Assembly (NCBI RefSeq): GCF_009933255.1
Contig: NZ_MAEI01000018.1
Coordinates: 1-28,024, forward strand
Source: Enterococcus diestrammenae
GTDB taxonomy: Bacteria; Bacillota; Bacilli; Lactobacillales; Enterococcaceae
DNA: 28,024 nt
Direction: 5' to 3'
How positions within the stretch are numbered: the first letter of the stretch is position 1; each line of letters begins with the position of its first letter. The translations under genes and the position numbers were made by a program. Under the pieces are notes generated by a model. That model was not told the origin of the DNA and did no database searches. It saw only the letters and a program-made list of their open reading frames with translations. This document shows, one piece after another, positions 7,128 through 14,261 of the stretch.

Positions 7128-8093
7128 ATGAAAGAGATGACATGGGCGGCATTTTGGGAACTGGTGGAAATTCGTACGAAGATTGCTAGTTTATTCCCTT
7201 TTGTGATTGGAACGTTATTTTCTTTGAGTTTTTTTGGGCAGGTTCATTGGGGATTGACGGCTATTTTCTTTGTAGGGATGTTGGTGTTTGACATGACCAC
7301 GACAGCCATCAATAATTATATGGATTATCAAAAAGCAAAAACGGATGCTTACCGTCAGCAGGAAAATGTGATTGGCGTCGAGCATTTGAGTTTGAATGGG
7401 GTACGAGGACTGATAATCGGGATGTTGGTATTTGCAGCAGCAGTGGGTAGTTTTTTGAGCTGGCAGACGGGTTGGCTGTTATTGGTGATGGGGTTGGCAT
7501 GTTGTTTTATCGGTGTTTTCTACACAGCAGGGCCGATTCCTTTGTCCCGGATGCCTCTGGGGGAAATTTTTAGTGGTTTAACCATGGGGCTGGGGATTTT
7601 TGCCATGGTAGTCTACATCAATACCTATGATCTTGGGGCGTTTTACCTGGATGTGGATTTTGCTAGTGGTCAGTTTGCTTTGACGGGAAATTTCTGGTCG
7701 GTCTTGGCGCTGTTAGTGGCTTCTCTACCCTTGGTTTTCACCATTGCCAATATTATGCTGGCCAATAATTTGCGAGATTTGGAGGCAGATATCAAAAACC
7801 ATCGTTACACGTTAGTCTATTATTTGGGGCGGGAGACGGGATTGCGATTGTTTTCAATCCTGATGTATGGGTGTTATGTAGCGGTTATCGTGGGCTTGTT
7901 GACAGGGGTCTTCCAGTGGCCGATTCTGATTGTCTTGACTACCTTGCCTAAGGTGCGGCAAAATCTGGCGGCTCATCGTCGTGAATTACCGGCACCTCAT
8001 AGTTTTGTCTATTCCTTGAAGAATATGGTGCTGTTTAATACCAGCTATGCCTTGGGAGTGGCATTAGGAATTGTTTGGCAGTGGCTGAATTAG
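7128..8093 (+). CDS. dmkA: UbiA-family prenyltransferase, DmkA-type demethylmenaquinone synthesis
   Basis: This membrane enzyme attaches a polyprenyl chain to 1,4-dihydroxy-2-naphthoate. In EET loci the DmkA paralogue supplies a demethylmenaquinone dedicated to Ndh2. It has 321 residues with about eight hydrophobic segments. Two Asp-rich prenyl-diphosphate/Mg sites are seen: NNYMDYQKAKTD (62-73), a variant of NDxxDxxxD, and NNLRDLEAD (213-221). The start is uncertain. ATG 7128 has AAGGAG 14 bases upstream, whereas ATG 7137 (protein starting MTWAAFW) has AGGAAGG at better spacing and may be the real start. It follows fmnB by about 160 bp on the same strand and ends before a strong terminator. 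The ubiquinone-type UbiA activity is unlikely in this kind of organism. DHNA prenylation is well supported; the split from housekeeping MenA rests on the neighbours. Confidence 0.88.
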   Translation: MKEMTWAAFWELVEIRTKIASLFPFVIGTLFSLSFFGQVHWGLTAIFFVGMLVFDMTTTAINNYMDYQKAKTDAYRQQENVIGVEHLSLNGVRGLIIGMLVFAAAVGSFLSWQTGWLLLVMGLACCFIGVFYTAGPIPLSRMPLGEIFSGLTMGLGIFAMVVYINTYDLGAFYLDVDFASGQFALTGNFWSVLALLVASLPLVFTIANIMLANNLRDLEADIKNHRYTLVYYLGRETGLRLFSILMYGCYVAVIVGLLTGVFQWPILIVLTTLPKVRQNLAAHRRELPAPHSFVYSLKNMVLFNTSYALGVALGIVWQWLN

Positions 8094-8201
8094 AGTAGGG
8101 GTCACTTTGAAATTTGATTTAGTGATTTAACTAGAAAAAGCCAGTGGTATGGGTTCAGTTAGCATAAGCAGCACTTCAAAAAAGAATAAGCCAGTGAAAT
8201 A

Positions 8202-8239
8202 GCGTCCAAAAACCATTTATGGGGTTTGGACGCTTTTTT
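8202..8239 (+). terminator. Terminator of dmkA
   Basis: GCGTCCAAA (8202-8210) pairs with TTTGGACGC (8225-8233); inside, CC pairs with GG around a short loop. Six U follow. Confidence 0.9.
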
Positions 8240-8502
8240 GTAGACGAAATTATCAATGGGGAAAGAATTACCACTAGAAAGGTTAGGAGCAAGGAAAGCC
8301 ACGAGGGGAAATGTTCTGAAAAATTGTTATGTGATCAATGGCAAATCTCTTTATAGCGATTAGTGATGTCGCGATTTAGTTATTGAAACTATTGTTATCC
8401 GGACCGTTTATTTCAATAAAACGAAAATTATTGAGAGTTCATGGAAGGCGATTCTTGATGGTCAAACATGTTAAATTACGGAGGATAGGGAAATAGCGAT
8501 AA
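8240..8502. other. Gene-free stretch before the sortase-like gene
   Basis: No ORF or RNA is supported. A good Shine-Dalgarno GGAGG is seen at 8480-8484, but no ATG, GTG or TTG follows it in the frame of the downstream gene, and in-frame stops lie at 8494 and 8500. This looks like the remnant of a translation start. Confidence 0.5.
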
Positions 8503-9267
8503 CATTTAAAGCAAAAACAGCTGAGATTTTCGCTGAAAGCGCCAGCAGTCGAAGCCAAAACAGACCAAGATACACAAAGGACAAGTGAAGAAACAGCGAC
8601 TGCTAAAGAAACGGAAACCACCACAACGGCTAGCACCGATGAAGCAGGAGCCCCCGCCAAAGTTGAAGAATCAACAGCTAGCAAAGCAATAGCGACGACT
8701 GAATCCAGCGTCTCAGCTAGTCAATGGCAAAATGATGGCAATTCTGGATTGGCTCAAGAGGTAAGCTCAGAATCGGTGGAAGAATCAGCAGCAGAACCCC
8801 CTACATCGGAATCTGAAGCGACGACTGCAACGCCGGCTTCCTCAGAAGAAAAAGTCGGAAGCCGTCCAGAATCTACGGTCGTAGCTTCTAGCTTGCAATT
8901 TGCCGGTGTGTCGATACCCTTTGTCCAATCTCAAGGTGTCGGGGCGGCACCAGCTACTGGAGCGGGAGCATGGCTGGGGACTGGCAATACGACAGATGGC
9001 GCGCCAACTCATTTTATCGGTCATAATCCTGGTGATTTTTCAGCCGTCATGAGCCTTGGGGTAGGTGCAGTCATTACCGTTACGGACGGGAATGGCAATG
9101 CACGGAGCTACACGGTTTATGAAGTGATTGATGTGACTGATGATGGGTATAATAACAATGATTTAACTGATGATGTCTATCCACGAATGCTCGATGCTGG
9201 TGGTGAACGTATCAGTTTGCAGACTTGTATCACCGACACGGTCAATCGGTGTGTCTTGGCACGTTAG
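8503..9267 (+). pseudogene. Secreted sortase-like protein, start codon and signal peptide apparently lost
   Basis: The C-terminal ~115 residues look like a sortase (C60) fold. A histidine in FIGHNPGD (codon at 9022) and the pair TC...NR (Cys codon 9226, Arg codon 9247) in LQTCITDTVNRC match the His/Cys/Arg catalytic triad. A long Ser/Thr/Glu/Ala-rich stretch precedes it. The frame is open and coding-like in composition from 8503, reading KAPAVEAKTD near 8540 as if just after a signal peptidase site. The first usable start codon is TTG 8749, deep inside the low-complexity stretch and without a ribosome binding site. No hydrophobic signal segment or membrane anchor remains. The simplest reading is a 5' deletion or decay that removed the start and the hydrophobic core. 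The alternative is a cytoplasmic product of 172 residues from TTG 8749. The family call is moderate; the missing start is directly visible. Confidence 0.6.
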
Positions 9268-9282
9268 TTCAGTAAAAAATAA

Positions 9283-9327
9283 CAAAACGCATGAACTCGC
9301 TATTTTTAGGAGTATTCATGCGTTTTG
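9283..9327. terminator. Bidirectional terminator between the sortase-like gene and birA
   Basis: CAAAACGCATGAA (9283-9295) and TTCATGCGTTTTG (9315-9327) form a perfect 13-bp stem. U-rich tracts follow on both strands. The genes on either side converge here. Confidence 0.9.
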
Positions 9328-9425
9328 CTGTTTTTCGAGGAGATGCTGGGTGTAGCAGCTTGTTGCAAGTAAAACTGCAGTCGAGATGTTTGCGGCAAAG
9401 AGTGTAAGCCCCAACTTCCTCTAGT

Positions 9426-10487
9426 TTATCGTAGGTTTTGTTGACCAATTTGGCTTAAGCTGATTTCACCAGAGTTCAAAGTAATCACTCCTGAAGCTGT
9501 GGTAACAACTAGTTCACCCAAATCGGTAATAGCGGTGGCGGTTCCTTGGTATTCGACTCCTTGACGACGAAACGTCACCATTTGGCCTAAGACGAAAGAA
9601 CGTCTGCGGTATTCCTCAAGATAGCTGGTATCTTCTGGTAGCCCAGCGAGCAATTGGAAAAAGTGGCGCCAAATAGCCTGAATCAGTTGATTGCGAGTAA
9701 TGGAAGGCTGACCAGCTGCAAACAAGGAAGTGGCTTTTTTAGCGATTTCGGTAGGGAAATCTGCTTGAGGCGTGGAGAAATTTAACCCCATTCCAATAGC
9801 TACATGGCTGATGGTACCCGACTCCATATCTGATTGTGCTTCAGATAAAATGCCAACGATTTTTTTACCATCAAGATAGATGTCGTTGACCCACTTGATT
9901 TGGGCCTCGCGCCCGGTGAGTTCATGGATTGCTCGGCATACTGCCACCGCTGCCAGTAGGGTATATTGGGGTGTCTCTTGAAAACTGTGGTTCGGATTGA
10001 GCAGTAGAGTCATATAAATCCCTTGACCTGCTGGCGAGAAAAAAGGTCGCCCAAAACGGCCATGTCCGCCAGTTTGAGTTTCTGTCAAAAATAGCCGGGG
10101 AGTACTGGCGCCAGCTGTAATGGCTCGTTTGGCATCTAGCATGGTGGACTCGGTGGTGGTGGTAATTTCAATCGCTAAATCTGCGGGAAGACCACTAGCT
10201 GTCCATTTTTGGGGAGCTGGAAAGGAGTTTTCAATCGTTGCTTGGCGGGCGGTGGTGGAGGAATCCATCGATTGTTGTCCGAGAATTTCGCCGGCATCTA
10301 GGACATCCGAGGGTAAATAGCGATAGCCTCCAGCTGTGTGTTCAAAGCGCCAGCCAGCTTTTTCCAGTTCCTTGATGGCTTTCCAGACGGCAGTACGGGA
10401 AACGCCTAGTATTTGGGCGAGTTTTTCACCAGAAAAGACTTCCGGTGTTTGCTTCATAAAAGCTAAAACTTGATCTTTGACGGCCAT
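9426..10487 (-). CDS. birA: Bifunctional biotin--[acetyl-CoA carboxylase] ligase / biotin repressor BirA
   Basis: This enzyme activates biotin to biotinyl-AMP and transfers it to the carboxyl carrier protein; with its N-terminal DNA-binding domain it also represses biotin genes. A winged HTH covers residues 1-60 (GVSRTAVWKAIKELEKAGW). The catalytic domain has the adenylate loop GGHGRFGR (140-147) and KWVNDIYLDGKKIVGIL (198-214), then a C-terminal SH3-like domain. The loop has His where the E. coli enzyme has Arg in GRGRRGR. The enzyme is somewhat long at 353 residues because of an extra Ser/Thr-rich stretch of about 25 residues (73-100) between the HTH and the catalytic domain. The start is supported by GGAAAGGA upstream. 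No biotin synthesis or transport gene is adjacent. Confidence 0.95.
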   Translation of the reverse strand: MAVKDQVLAFMKQTPEVFSGEKLAQILGVSRTAVWKAIKELEKAGWRFEHTAGGYRYLPSDVLDAGEILGQQSMDSSTTARQATIENSFPAPQKWTASGLPADLAIEITTTTESTMLDAKRAITAGASTPRLFLTETQTGGHGRFGRPFFSPAGQGIYMTLLLNPNHSFQETPQYTLLAAVAVCRAIHELTGREAQIKWVNDIYLDGKKIVGILSEAQSDMESGTISHVAIGMGLNFSTPQADFPTEIAKKATSLFAAGQPSITRNQLIQAIWRHFFQLLAGLPEDTSYLEEYRRRSFVLGQMVTFRRQGVEYQGTATAITDLGELVVTTASGVITLNSGEISLSQIGQQNLR

Positions 10488-10568
10488 AGCAATAAATCCT
10501 TTCCTTTGGGGAATTGTCAGCGTCTGTCAGTATCAGCGCTGCAACATTTGATAGGTCTAGCATAGCAT

Positions 10569-10597
10569 AGTTGACGGAAAATGGTGATAAGTTGACG
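10569..10597. repeat. AGTTGACG direct repeat, two helical turns apart
   Basis: AGTTGACG occurs at 10569-10576 and 10590-10597, exactly 21 bp apart, in the interval between birA and the divergent small ORF. The phasing would suit cooperative binding by a regulator. It does not look like the known BirA operator. Function unknown. Confidence 0.35.
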
Positions 10598-10646
10598 AGT
10601 ATTTATCCATAAGCAAAACCAATACCTAACGATAAATTTTAGCGAT

Positions 10647-10675
10647 TATTCAAATGGCATCCTTCATGCTATAGT
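10647..10675 (+). promoter_or_regulatory. Extended -10 promoter of the cysteine-rich small ORF
   Basis: TG-C-TATAGT (10667-10675) is a good extended -10, with a weak -35 TATTCA (10647-10652) 17 bp upstream. Transcription would start near 10682, just before a structured leader. Confidence 0.55.
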
Positions 10676-10682
10676 CATCACA

Positions 10683-10728
10683 AGCTTTAAACAACTAGCA
10701 AAGCTTCTAGCGGAGGAACCGCTGAAGC
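10683..10728 (+). promoter_or_regulatory. Structured leader hairpins before the small ORF
   Basis: AAGCTT near 10682-10687 can pair with AAGCTT near 10700-10706. A stronger hairpin is GCTTC-AGCGG (10703-10713, one bulged T) with CCGCT-GAAGC (10719-10728) around AGGAA. The two compete for the same bases near 10703-10706, so alternative folds are possible. Confidence 0.45.
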
Positions 10729-10760
10729 ACTTCAAAAACAACTTAAAGGAGGAGAACAGG

Positions 10761-10868
10761 ATGACTAAGACGCATGCAAATTTGCCAACAACTGTCAGTG
10801 CTAACCAAATGATGTCAAAAAACATGATGTGTCTTTGTCCATCGTGTTCTTTGGCAAACTTTTGTTAA
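10761..10868 (+). CDS. 35-residue small ORF with Cys-rich C-terminus (leader peptide or small peptide)
   Basis: ATG 10761 follows AAAGGAGG at good spacing, which is strong evidence for translation. The product is 35 residues, starts MTKTHANLPTTVSANQ and ends in CLCPSCSLANFC, with four Cys in the last 12 residues and a Cys as the final residue. There is no signal peptide. It has a promoter upstream and a strong terminator 47 bases after the stop codon, so it forms a transcription unit of about 275 nt. Two readings fit. It may be a leader peptide whose Cys codons sense cysteinyl-tRNA supply and control readthrough into the methyltransferase/transporter genes. Or it may be a free-standing metal-binding or modified peptide. 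No peptide-modifying enzyme is nearby, which favours the leader view. I know of no named family for it. Confidence 0.6.
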   Translation: MTKTHANLPTTVSANQMMSKNMMCLCPSCSLANFC

Positions 10869-10914
10869 CGGTGCTAGCTTCTAAATAAGCTGGTGGAACT
10901 TTTACAAAAATGCC

Positions 10915-10960
10915 AGAGGACTTGATCGAAAAACGATCAGGCCCTCTTTTTTTTCTTTTT
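10915..10960 (+). terminator. Strong terminator after the small ORF (attenuator candidate)
   Basis: AGAGGACTTGATCG (10915-10928) pairs with CGATCAGGCCCTCT (10934-10947) around AAAAA, with one G-U pair and one mismatch, followed by a long U-rich tract. I see no strong promoter between this and the methyltransferase gene. Confidence 0.88.
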
Positions 10961-10961
10961 T

Positions 10962-11275
10962 CGGAGCGATGTGGAGTGAAAGTGTGGTTTTTCTGTTTTC
11001 GAAGAGGGACGTTTCGAAAACTCGGAGTTAGGTTGTAGGAGTAAGTATATCGTGGACGCGCTGCTCCTGCAAAAACCTTTTTTCGGAGCGATTGGGAGCG
11101 AAAGTGTGGTTTTTCTGTTTTCGAAGAGAGACGTTTCGAAAACTCAGAGTTAGGTTGTAGGAGTAAGTATATCGTGGACGCGCTGCTCCTGCAAAAACCT
11201 TTTTTCGGAGCGATGTGGAACGGGAGTGTGGTCTTTCTGTTTTCGAAGAGGAGCGTTTCGAAAACTCGGAGTTTA
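10962..11275. repeat. 122-bp tandem repeat, 2.6 copies
   Basis: Units begin at 10962, 11084 and 11206 with CGGAGCGAT, so the period is exactly 122 bp. Copies 1 and 2 differ at only a handful of positions; copy 3 stops after about 70 bp. Each unit contains GTTTTCGAA paired with TTCGAAAAC. Each full unit ends in a second hairpin (AGGTT-GTAGGAG with CTCCTGC-AAA-AACCT) that runs into six U, so each could act as a terminator. No ORF runs through it. It is an intergenic array of unknown role lying between the Cys-rich ORF and the methyltransferase gene. Confidence 0.85.
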
Positions 11276-11402
11276 GCGATGATGGATTGTTAGTTGTTGA
11301 GTTGTGATTACAAGGTTTTTGGACAGGTCGATGCGGGATACATTGACGAAAATACTGGTGGGATAGGCCAGAGCAGTGACTTTCAGGGACGGAGGAAATA
11401 AG

Positions 11403-12428
11403 ATGACAAAACGAGAATTGGTTTTAGCTGCTTTACGTGGTGAAAAGGTAGAGCGGGTGCCGGTGGGATTTTGGCACCATTTTGTAAAGGATGAGTTGCA
11501 TGCAGATGCCTTGGCAGATAGTGAGATTGCTGAGGTAAACGTGGCAGGGCATCAGCAATTTATTCAGGCGGTGGCACCGGATTTTATCAAGTTGATGAGT
11601 GATGGCTATTTTCGCTATCCAGATGAGGCGTTGGAGCAGGTGCAGACGCCGGCGGATTTGGCGCAAATCAAAGGGCTGTCAGAAAATCATCCTTGGTTTA
11701 CTGAACAAGTGGCTTTGGTACGTCGCCAGCGGGAACAGTTTGTGGAGGAGATTGTTTCTTTCTACAATATTTTTTCACCGGCAACTTTATTGAAGTGGCA
11801 ATTGCCCGGGGGTGAAAAACAACTGGCAGAGCTGATTGTGGCTGATTCTGTGGCCGTAGCGCACGCCCTGCAAGTCATTGCGAAGGATCTAGCCCATTTA
11901 GCTCAATTGGTGATTCAAGAAAGTGGGACAGAGGGCATTTATTTCTCCGTACAAAATTTGCAGGATTCACGAGTGGTTGCTTCACTGTATCAGCAAGTGA
12001 TCGCGCCAGCTGAGAAAAGTGTTTTGAAAGCAGCTGAGGCGGTCGCGGGCTTAACGGTGCTGCATATCTGTGGCTATGAAGGTGCCCAAAACGATTTGAC
12101 CTGGTACTTGGATTACCCGGCAACCGCTGTGAATTGGGCGGTGACGGTGGAAGGGGTGAGCTTGGCGACGGGCCAACGGTTGTTTCAACGACCTGTGTTG
12201 GGGGGCTTTAACAACACAACAACAGGCATCTTGTATCAAGGCTCTCAAGAAGAAGTATTTGCTGAAACGCGACGACTGCTACAAGAGGCGGGTACACAAG
12301 GGGTGTTATTGGGAGCCGATTGCACCGTACCTCTGGCTATTGCACCCCAGCGACTGGACTGGGTACGCGAGGCGGCTATTGCCTATGGTACGGCCCTTGC
12401 TCCAGCTCCAGAAGAGGCAGTGAGTTGA
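11403..12428 (+). CDS. UROD/MetE-superfamily putative methyltransferase
   Basis: This 341-residue protein looks like the uroporphyrinogen decarboxylase family branch that contains MtaA/CmuA-type methyltransferases. N-terminal MTKRELVLAALRGEKVERVPVGFW is typical of that branch. A zinc-thiolate site is suggested by H221-x-C223 (LHICGYE) and C307 (GADC), the arrangement used by MetE and MtaA to activate a thiol acceptor. True heme-pathway HemE lacks these ligands, and no heme genes are nearby. It is followed on the same strand by a polar-amino-acid ABC transporter, so the substrate may be an imported thiol or methylated sulfur amino acid. ATG 11403 follows GGAGG (11391-11395) at ideal spacing; the upstream in-frame GTG at 11376 lies before that site and is unlikely. 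Family firm; reaction inferred. Confidence 0.85.
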   Translation: MTKRELVLAALRGEKVERVPVGFWHHFVKDELHADALADSEIAEVNVAGHQQFIQAVAPDFIKLMSDGYFRYPDEALEQVQTPADLAQIKGLSENHPWFTEQVALVRRQREQFVEEIVSFYNIFSPATLLKWQLPGGEKQLAELIVADSVAVAHALQVIAKDLAHLAQLVIQESGTEGIYFSVQNLQDSRVVASLYQQVIAPAEKSVLKAAEAVAGLTVLHICGYEGAQNDLTWYLDYPATAVNWAVTVEGVSLATGQRLFQRPVLGGFNNTTTGILYQGSQEEVFAETRRLLQEAGTQGVLLGADCTVPLAIAPQRLDWVREAAIAYGTALAPAPEEAVS

Positions 12429-12525
12429 GACGTGAGGACTAGGGAAATCAAAAGTCGTTGTTGTTAGCAATTTTGATATTGCTATTAATTTGAGAAGTTA
12501 GCAGTGCCAAGAGAGGAGTAAATCA

Positions 12526-13386
12526 ATGAAACGTAGTTATTTAATCGGTGGGGCTGTGATTTTGATCGTTGTAGGGACATTTTGGCTTCGCGGAGGAAAT
12601 TCACAAACCTCGGCTGCAGGAGGCAAATCTCAGGTGACCACCATCAAGGTTGCTCACACCCAGAGTTATGTGCCCTATGACTTTATCAACGAGGCCGGGG
12701 AATCCGACGGCTATGAAGTACAGGTACTTAAGGCGGTAGATAAAAAATTGCCCCAGTATCAGCTGGAGTTCACCGGTACTAGCGACGAGGATCTGTTGAT
12801 CGGACTAGAAAGTGGGAAGTACGATCTGGGTATCAAAGGCGCTTGGTACACGGAGGAGCGAGCAGAAAAATTTCTGATTCCTAAAGAAGCAGTGGGGGCT
12901 AGTGTGATTGGCTTCACCATTCGTAACAAGGATGCCCAAAAATTCACCAGCATCGATGATTTGGCCAAAAATGCTGGCAAATTAGTACCGATTTCACCAC
13001 AAAATGCCCAGTATAACGTCATTACTGAGTACAACGAGAAACATCCTGACCAGCCATTGGAGCTAAAAGCAGCCGAGTCTTTCAACGTGGCCGATGCCTA
13101 TGCCTGGGTCTTGGAAGGACGCTACGATGCCTTTTTCGATATCAAGCTTTCTTTTGAGACTGCTGTGACCAAAAAAGATGGGTCTTACCATCAATATGCC
13201 GATGATCTCAGTTGGTTTCCTTATAAAGGAATTCCCACGTATCCCCTCCTTTACAAAAATCAGCAAAATAAGGACTTTGCCACTGCCTACGACCAAGCGG
13301 TAAAAGAACTGGCGGCAGATGGTACTTTGGCACAGCTTTCAGAGGAGTATTTCGGTGAGAATGTTTTTGATTTTGTGACGGAATAG
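12526..13386 (+). CDS. Polar amino-acid ABC transporter substrate-binding protein, without lipobox
   Basis: A periplasmic-binding-protein type 2 fold of the amino-acid (PAAT) family, 286 residues. It starts with a basic-hydrophobic segment MKRSYLIGGAVILIVVGTFW and then a Gly/Ser linker. There is no cysteine in the usual lipobox position, so it is probably tethered by an uncleaved N-terminal helix rather than by lipid. Motifs of the family include IKVAHTQSYVPYDF, GYEVQVLKAV, YDLGIKGAWYTEERAEKF and LAADGTLAQLSEEYFG. Cystine-type binding proteins are the closest class I can suggest, but the ligand cannot be read from sequence. RBS AGAGGAG precedes ATG 12526. A hairpin at 13407-13424 without a U-tract lies between this gene and the permease, and may stabilise the upstream mRNA so that more binding protein is made. 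Confidence 0.88.
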   Translation: MKRSYLIGGAVILIVVGTFWLRGGNSQTSAAGGKSQVTTIKVAHTQSYVPYDFINEAGESDGYEVQVLKAVDKKLPQYQLEFTGTSDEDLLIGLESGKYDLGIKGAWYTEERAEKFLIPKEAVGASVIGFTIRNKDAQKFTSIDDLAKNAGKLVPISPQNAQYNVITEYNEKHPDQPLELKAAESFNVADAYAWVLEGRYDAFFDIKLSFETAVTKKDGSYHQYADDLSWFPYKGIPTYPLLYKNQQNKDFATAYDQAVKELAADGTLAQLSEEYFGENVFDFVTE

Positions 13387-13493
13387 CCGCAGGAGATCTT
13401 GCGGGACTTCAGTGCTACTGGAAGCCTCAGTAAACGGCATTGAGAATGTGAGCAAGGCTGCTATATGAAACTCGTGAAGAAAGAGGGGATTTG

Positions 13494-14261
13494 ATGGTCC
13501 AATATGATTTTTCTTTTGTCGGACAAGTACTTCCACAATTGCTAGGTTATGTCCCCTTGACCCTAGCAGTTTGTGGGGTGACGGCCCTTTTAGGAAGTTT
13601 ATTAGGAGGGTTTCTTGCATACGGTGAAATGGCAGGAAGCCCAATGTTGGCACGCCTAGCTAGGGGATATATTTTCGTAATCCGCTGTACACCGCCGATT
13701 GTGTTATTATTTTTAGTGTTTTACGGTCTGCCACAGCTGCTACGGTGGGGGCTAGGAATCGAGACGGACGGCTGGTCTCGAGGGACATTTACGGTGATTG
13801 CTTTGACATTGTTATTTGCCGCACCAGTAGCAGAGGTATTCAAAACGGCTTATCGCGCTGTGCCCCCGGGTCAAAAAGAGGCAGCCTTGACTGTGGGGTT
13901 GACACCGTTACAAGCCTTTTATCGCATTTTACTACCGCAAGCATGTCGGATCGGAGCACCGAATTTCGCCAATAGTCTCTTGAATTTACTAAAGGATGCG
14001 GCGCTGGCTTATACTATCGGCTTATTAGATTTGATGGGCGGGGCTAATTTACTTATTAGCCGCAATCTGGGAAATCACTCCTTGGAAACCTATACGGCGA
14101 CGGCCTTGATTTATTGGGGCTTGGCGCTAGTGCTTGCGATAGTCTTGCAATTGTATGAAAAATCATGGCCTTCTGGCAGCAGCAAAAACAGGAAGCTGTT
14201 GGCGAAATCCGCGCCATTCAAAGCAATTAACAAAAACCAAGAAAAGCAGGTGAAGACATGA
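13494..14261 (+). CDS. Amino-acid ABC transporter permease 1 (HisM/TcyL-like)
   Basis: This 255-residue membrane protein of the PAAT permease family forms a pathway across the membrane with the second permease. Several hydrophobic segments are visible, and the EAA-type loop that contacts the ATPase reads PPGQKEAALTVGLTPLQAFYRILLPQA. ATG 13494 follows AGAGGGG at five bases and is preferred over the TTG at 13491. The stop overlaps the start of permease 2 by four bases (ATGA), a sign of translational coupling. Two different permeases in one operon is the pattern of TcyLM-like cystine systems, although glutamine and arginine systems may have it too. Confidence 0.9.
   Translation: MVQYDFSFVGQVLPQLLGYVPLTLAVCGVTALLGSLLGGFLAYGEMAGSPMLARLARGYIFVIRCTPPIVLLFLVFYGLPQLLRWGLGIETDGWSRGTFTVIALTLLFAAPVAEVFKTAYRAVPPGQKEAALTVGLTPLQAFYRILLPQACRIGAPNFANSLLNLLKDAALAYTIGLLDLMGGANLLISRNLGNHSLETYTATALIYWGLALVLAIVLQLYEKSWPSGSSKNRKLLAKSAPFKAINKNQEKQVKT

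Noticed and set aside
10682..10960. T-box riboswitch before the UROD-like gene
   Set aside because: No recognisable conserved T-box sequence; GGTGGAAC near 10890 is only a partial match, and the leader is filled by a translated small ORF.
10962..11275. CRISPR array
   Set aside because: The repeats are 122 bp long with no unique spacers and no cas genes nearby; it is a plain tandem repeat.
11403..12428. True uroporphyrinogen decarboxylase (hemE)
   Set aside because: It has the H-x-C...C zinc-type ligands of the methyltransferase branch and no heme-synthesis neighbours.
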